Shown here piece after piece: positions 58,068-64,000 of a stretch of DNA of 64,000 bases. A program made the position numbers and the translations under genes. Source of the DNA: Chrysoperla carnea. Lineage: Eukaryota > Arthropoda > Insecta > Neuroptera > Chrysopidae. The first letter of the stretch is position 1. The number at the start of each line of letters is the position of its first letter. The notes under the pieces are model-generated. The model did not search any database. It was given only the letters and a program-made list of their open reading frames with translations, and was not told the DNA's origin. The DNA lies in NCBI RefSeq assembly GCF_905475395.1, contig NC_058338.1:13964935-14028934 (forward strand). The letters run 5' to 3'.

Positions 58068-60177
58068 AAATTTAAATAATAACAACTTTTACTATATATA
58101 ACAATTTTTTGAATTTAAATTAAAATCTCGGAGTTTCTTAATGGAAAACCCTTTGTTATTGTTAGTTAAAGAAAATCTAGAAATGATATAAATATATTAT
58201 ATTAGTAAATAAAATAGCCAGTCATTCAAACCAAAAGTACAGTATCTTTCTCTCCATGAAATTGACCCAGTAAACTTGATAATAATCACAAAATAATATG
58301 CCGGATATTAACTGTTTGTTGATTTGATCTTAAAAAAATATTATTGAAAATTAATAATTGTTTAAAATTTACATAATCATATTTTGAAATAATTATGTAT
58401 TAGTATTAAGATATAAGGCCACTTTATAAATCATGTTTTAGCTCACATGCTTTTTAATTGTGTTGTATTTAAGTTGTAAGAAAAGGTAGTAAAATTAATT
58501 TTCTTTTTTCTATTCGGAGAATAATTCTGGCCGTGCTAAACACATAGAAGATATCTGTGTAAATCATTTTTTTTAGAAATTTAGACGTTCTGATTTTTAT
58601 TAAACTTCGTGGTTCTTGAAATTGGTATTGTATTTTCAAAACTGCAAGATTATTAATAGTAATTCATTTAAGATAATGGTTTAGAACTTAACTTAACTTA
58701 GAGTTATCTTTAATTAAATATTTACTTATTTCGCTAAGTTTTATGCTGAAAATATCGAAAATTTCATAATTTAAAGCCTACAACTCAAATCTCATTTATT
58801 TAAAAAAAGTAAGAATATCTAGTTATAGTTAGAAATGAGTAGTTTACTTTCTTTTTATTTATAGGCAATTTTACTGCACATGTGATATAAAAATTACATA
58901 ATGACCAAAATTAATTCTTAATATTATTTCTCCAGCCGCTTTTTTTCTAAGCGATACATTTTCTCAACGAGTTTATTTTTTATCATTATCTAACACGAAA
59001 ACCTTTAAAATGAGAGATAAATCAATTTGATAAAAGAATAATGAAGTTATCCCGTAATTTATTATTAAAAGTATTAATTGATAATATTGTTTTTAAATTC
59101 TCAATTGAATTCATCAATGGAGCCTGCCTCAAATAGTGACAATAATTATACGTCTGGGGATCAATGAAAGCGGTTATAAATATCTCAGCACTTTCTAACC
59201 ACGGTCGTTTTCCAACGGTCAATCCTTCAAGGTTAAATTAGGTTAAGTCAGGTTATGTTGTACTATACATCAAACTGATCATTGTACAGATTTTTTCTGA
59301 ATGGTTTTCTTTCAAATTATTGACTATACTTGATTGATAATGGTTAGCTTCTATTGAAGTATCATTTGAAACATTTCAAGCTATGAATATTTGTCAATAA
59401 TATTAATAATAATGATAATAACAAGCGCTGTAGGTGATTTGAATAAAAACCGTTCATCTTAATACAAAATATTTTCTGAAAAAAAAAAAAACATTAATGT
59501 TATAGATGAAATAGCCTTAGGTGATTAGTTGCAACTGGTGTTGCTGTGATGTTAGGGCAGGTGAACGCCCTCTCTCGACCGACCACCATCATGTAACACA
59601 TCGTTTAACCTTCATATAAATACGTATTTCTTATGGTTCTTGTAGCCTAAGTTATAGTACTATAGATTTAAAACTAGCTTTACTTTAGTGATTCAAGGAT
59701 AAGACTTTTTTAAGTTTTGTACTTCATCAAAAACGTTCTTTTACGAACTCTGATTTTCGGAAAATGAAAAAGCCGATTGACCACGAGGCGATTCGTACAT
59801 TTATTATTAGTCATACAGGTAGAAAAGTGCTTACAAATAATGTTATGTGATCTAGCATTGATCATTACTCTGACCAGGAACGATTGCGATAACCTCTCTC
59901 GAAACAGATCTGATAATGTAATAGAATCTGATACGTATCTAACAAATTTTTGATCGAAATCGTTTATGTGCGGCATTTCTTGAGACGGATTCGATACAGC
60001 TTTACATTACTTAAAGGAATTAGATTTGACAACCTGAACCTGAATCGGGGCCTCGTCTTGCTTCCTAACCAGAATTCTTATGCGTAATAGATTTTATGAA
60101 GCCTCCTATTCCTTACATGAATTGGTTCCGAAAACATGATCTAAGCCGTATTAAATTAAACTGAGTATCAGTAGGAA

Positions 60178-60310
60178 CCATCTTTTAAACCGTTAGAGAT
60201 AGAACAAAAGTTTAATTATAAATATATACTTCCTTATAAAAAAATAAACAACTTTTGTTTGAAACATTTTTTCGTAAACGACACTGTTTGTCCGTGAGGG
60301 TGCCAAGTAG
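60178..60310 (+). repeat. R1 repeat fragment
   Basis: Shares taaaccgttagagatagaac and acaacttttgtttgaaacat with the 53818 copy. Only the central-to-3' part is present. Confidence 0.65.
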
Positions 60311-61244
60311 GACAAAACTTGTTCATTTTTTCCAAAAGTATAAAATATAGGGAGTTAAAAATTTGCAGGTAGCTTCAATTAGTAGTAGTAGTCTTAAGAA
60401 ACATTCTCGAAAAACAATAAAAACTCTATAAAATATTTTCGAAAATTTTCGAAAACCAAATAAATGGCAGCCTAAAATCCGCCATAATTGTGTTGGCTTT
60501 TTATTTGTTTTGTTAACATTAAGTGTTGGTTGTTGTTGTCCTGGAATAGTATACAAGCCCAGTCATTTTTGATAACAGCCTGACATAAAGGCACAATTAA
60601 CTCCATTGTTTTTACTTGTTTAGAGATGAAAAATGGACTATTTTTTGTGCGTAACCATTAAAGTATTGCCTCATACTTAATTGTTTTTGAGTTTTTTTTA
60701 ATGTTGATTGATATTTCATTAAAATTTACAGTAAAATTCATTTTAATTGTACGTAGCGTCAGTCATAGTGGTGTCAATCAACGCATAAATGTATATATTT
60801 TAAAATAATGACAATTTACCGCTATTGATTGGTGTGTCAAGATTTTATATATTCAATGGGCGCGATTATGAAATTTAACGTCGTCCTAGGTCAATAATTT
60901 ATTTCTGTCTACAGTTCAAATGCATTTTAAAATAATTCTTTTTTTTGAATGAAAATTTGCATTAAATTTGTTTATTCAGATCAAGTATTGGTTTAATTTT
61001 AATTTTTTATGAAACGCTTCTTACAATGAGTAGGACGACTCGTGAATTTCTAACAAACACTAGCATACATAATTGAAACTTCTTACAAATCCTAACACAA
61101 TTTGTTGGTTTTGTATGATTTATGAAGCAAACATAATTTGCACATTTATTTCGAAAAGAAACTTGTATCGTGGATTTTTTATAAAGACTAGCATGACTGG
61201 CTAAATATTCTTTCAACAAGTATTAATGCGCAAATTTTTTATTA

Positions 61245-61412
61245 AAACAAGTGAAAACAAACAATTGACTGAGTTAATTGTTGAAATACCATGTATAGAC
61301 AGTATTGATTACGCATTCGTTTGTTTTCACTGACAGACGGAGAGACAGATATTCATCAATATTTTTAAGCGTTACAAACTTGGGACTAAACTTAGTATAC
61401 CTAGTACAAGTG
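61245..61412 (-). repeat. R1 repeat fragment with internal deletion
   Basis: Reverse orientation. It keeps both ends (gtgaaaacaaacaattgact and gcgttacaaacttgggact) but lacks the ~400-base middle that is present at 11976-12586. Confidence 0.65.
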
Positions 61413-61629
61413 AAAACAAGCGAGACATAAAATTTTAAGAGACAGAAACTTATACTGATAAATGATCATCTTCAGATGATTAAAATTGATAATAATAACC
61501 TAATTTGATCGAAGCAATAAAAATAAATAATTGTAAGGTCATTAATTAATTATGCAGGCAATAATTTTAGAATATAAATCAGCAATTCCTAAAATAATGG
61601 CAAGTGAGGATATATCTATATTTTGTATT

Positions 61630-62085
61630 AATAATCTACTAGCGTGATACCCGCTCGCTTCACTGGACTTAAAAGTAAAAACCACCGATAATAGCCTCCA
61701 CTTCGCTGATCTCACTTATCCTCCTTCCAAAACACTCGCAGGGATTATTTTACACAGCTAAAATATGTGCACAGTATATCAGAAAAGTGTAACAGAAAAG
61801 ATGGCCATGAATTGTTTGACATTTATTATTTTAAATTTTTACAGAAATCTTTAATTTAGGTTCAAAGTGATGATCATAGATGGAGCAGTAAAATGTCAGA
61901 TTAAATTTAATTTTTTTAATTAAAAAAAATATATATATTTGTAAATTATAGCTCGTGTTATTCTGATGTATGAGCTATATTGTTGTGCAATTTCATTCAA
62001 ATCCGTTCAGTAGTTTTTGCGTGAAAGCGTAACAAACAAACAAACAAATGAGCATCCTTACTTTCACATTTATAATATATAGGGT
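61630..62085 (+). mobile_element. Non-autonomous repeat with a conserved 3' end
   Basis: Opens ctagcgtgatacccgctcgc and closes caaatccgttcagtagtttt then a (caaa)n stretch and tttataatatatagg. These ends are shared by a widespread class of insect repeats (recognised from memory). No ORF. Confidence 0.45.
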
Positions 62086-62324
62086 TTTATTTATTTCATA
62101 ATACTTATCGTAGAATAGTAAAATCATACATGTAGGTTTGCGTTAAATCGAAGTTTGTAGAAATTTTAACGATAAGTAATGAATGCTCGTTGAATTCTTT
62201 CCTTATGTTTCGTGTCAGATTCCAAAAGTAAGTAAATTATTTCGGTTGATATGATATAACGTTAAAATAAATTTGGAAAAAATGATTGCGAATTATATTT
62301 TCAACAACTGTTACTTCAAACCTT

Positions 62325-62415
62325 GTCAACCGTAATAGCTCAGTTGGTTAAAGCGTAATCAATTTTTTTCGCGGTATGCCTAGGGTAGTGGGTTCGATTC
62401 CCGCCGCCACAACCA
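62325..62415 (+). mobile_element. tRNA-derived SINE head
   Basis: A box TAGCTCAGTTGG (62336-62347) and B box GGTTCGATTCC (62391-62401) are perfect, but they are separated by a poorly folding T-rich stretch. The opposite strand yields the CGGGNRTHYPRH peptide frame, which often appears as a false protein from insect SINEs. Body and tail are not clearly delimited. Confidence 0.65.
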
Positions 62416-64000
62416 AAAATTAATTTAATTAATGATGAATGAAAGGCCAATAGGAGATAATATTTGCTTTTTGTTTTGTATCGAAGTTTTCTTATATTTT
62501 GAATATAACTATTCTTTTTGCAATTTTTGTGTTTTGTTAAAAATTTTTTACTAACCAAAAGTTGAGAAACGCTGTTAGATATGATAATTTTTATTTGCAT
62601 TTTTTTCAAAAAAAAAATTTAAATTTGTTTTTTTTTTTTAAATTTATTAATTTTATAAATCGATCTTTTTTCACATTAAAATTAAATATGATTATTATGA
62701 AATTTGAATCAATAATATTATTATTAATTAATTTATAAAATAAGGTCAAAGACTTTTGGTAATTACTCATTAATATACAAACAAAAAAATTCAAATTCTA
62801 TTTTCAATTTTTTATTTTATGAATAAAATTTGTTTCAATTATTAAAATATTTATATCTATGTTGAAATATTTTCTATTTTTGATGCAATAATTGAGAGGT
62901 GACCTTTGAAATGATAAAACGATCTAAAAAGATTCAGGTTTTTGTTTGTTTTAAGAGTGATATACTAAAAAAATGCAAGAATAATGTTCAAAAGTTATTT
63001 ATTTGCAAATATTTGTTTAATAAATCATCTTACCTTCAAATAAATGTATACTGGGGTGTAAATAATGTAATCATACGACGTCTTTTTAAACATGACCTTT
63101 TTTCGATATTCTGCCTCGGTGAGCCCGAGGAAAGTTTCGCAGGACAGAATTGTTGTGTAATCAGCTAAGAGCATGGTCAACAAATTAAATTTGATGAAAT
63201 ATAAAAATAATGGTCGTAAAAATACGTGCGATAGCTCGTTGGATGTGGAAGGATGTCTAAAAAATTGTGCCAGATGCATTTTTCAGCACATAAAAAATTG
63301 CAAAAGCTATAAAAAATAAAAAATGATAAAAAAGGTATTTCCTCTTTCGCCAACATTTCTTAAAATATTAATACTCCACTTTTTGAAGTCTATCTCCATT
63401 ATTTATAATTTTGATTATAATTTTACGCGGAAAATAGGTCTTTTTGCGTCATTTATAGATTGTTATTTTATCTCACCCTAAATAATTACTTTAACGTTGC
63501 AAAATTATAATTCGACAGACGAGAGGATGGTAAACGATGTAGGGGCTCGGATTAAAGTCAACTGTGTATTTAGTCCAATGATTTAGAGATTAGAGTGTCG
63601 CGTTGAGGGCTGTAATTTTCTTAAATTTTGGTAATATTTTGGGTAAAACTGATAGTAGCGACATTAGATGTATATAACGTTGCCACTTTTACTCAAAACC
63701 GGACATTGGCAGTACTAGCACAAGAAATAAGTCGAACGATCGAAGAAAATTTAGAAAATATCTTGGAAATTGCTTTGGCAAGGCAATACTGAATAATTTG
63801 CCAGTGGCGGTTGTCGTGCTAGTCGAGAAACATATTGATAAATTTTCGCGTCTTTATTTATTTTTAAAATTTAGTACGAAACATTATATTATTTGTACAA
63901 CTTATGAACAATGCACTAAACTAATGTTTAATATTTTTCAACGACGTAATTTATGTAAATTTTTTTTTATTAAATTAATTGATATCCGTTTCATAAAACT

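Larger units (their letters stand above)
58068..64000. other. AT-rich DNA without recognised genes
   Basis: Beyond the repeats listed separately, nothing with coding character was found. The 84-89-codon overlapping frames at 62899-63279 lie in a locally GC-richer patch (gcctcggtgagcccgaggaa, itself a small foldback) and may be part of an unlisted repeat. Confidence 0.4.

Noticed and set aside
62340-62609. ORF ending GCGGGNRTHYPRHTAKK as a protein
   Set aside because: It is the complement of a tRNA-like SINE head, a common false prediction.
63025-63279. 84-codon minus-strand ORF near the right edge
   Set aside because: Protein-like in parts, but overlapped by an equally long opposite frame and probably part of a repeat; no domain recognised.

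Overview
The window is strongly AT-rich eukaryotic DNA, almost certainly from an insect. Supporting signs are conserved animal genes split by GT-AG introns, tRNA-derived SINEs, mariner and hAT-type MITEs, a short CCTAA/TTAGG run, and tandem C2H2 zinc-finger genes. The order cannot be fixed from sequence alone. No prokaryotic features (operons, Shine-Dalgarno sites, CRISPR) are present.

Region 1 (1-10.5 kb) holds three nuclear genes for mitochondrial proteins: the mitoribosome GTPase MTG1 (+), the mitochondrial phosphatase PTPMT1 (+) and the complex II membrane anchor SDHD (-). Their introns carry a tRNA-like foldback, a large imperfect palindrome and an hAT-type MITE with an 8-bp target duplication.

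Region 2 (10.67-22.32 kb) is a head-to-tail duplication. Each unit carries one intronless C2H2 zinc-finger gene (948 and 850 aa) between inverted copies of a ~90-bp repeat. Flanks and protein ends are nearly identical, while the central finger arrays have diverged sharply. Copy A alone carries a ~1.1-kb insertion whose empty site is preserved in copy B.

Region 3 (22.6-43.8 kb) has intronless PSMC3/Rpt5 (+); the chromokinesin KIF22/Kid (-, 13 exons reconstructed, C-terminal helix-hairpin-helix); and an RSKR-like AGC kinase (+, seven exons seen, C-lobe end not found). An intact intronless ATG101 gene is nested on the same strand in the kinase's 7.7-kb intron, and a decayed mobile-element-like ORF lies in another of its introns.

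Region 4 (43.8-64 kb) has no confidently recognised gene. It is either the continuing kinase intron or intergenic DNA. It holds a 519-bp palindromic MITE built from two opposed mariner 5' ends, a five-unit ~307-bp satellite with an internal dyad, a ~155-bp diverged tandem repeat, copies of an unclassified ~0.6-kb repeat, two tRNA-derived SINEs and a short-TIR MITE.

No operon-like or defence-like multi-gene system is visible. The most unusual content is the zinc-finger duplication with its inverted-repeat frame, the nested ATG101, and the foldback elements.
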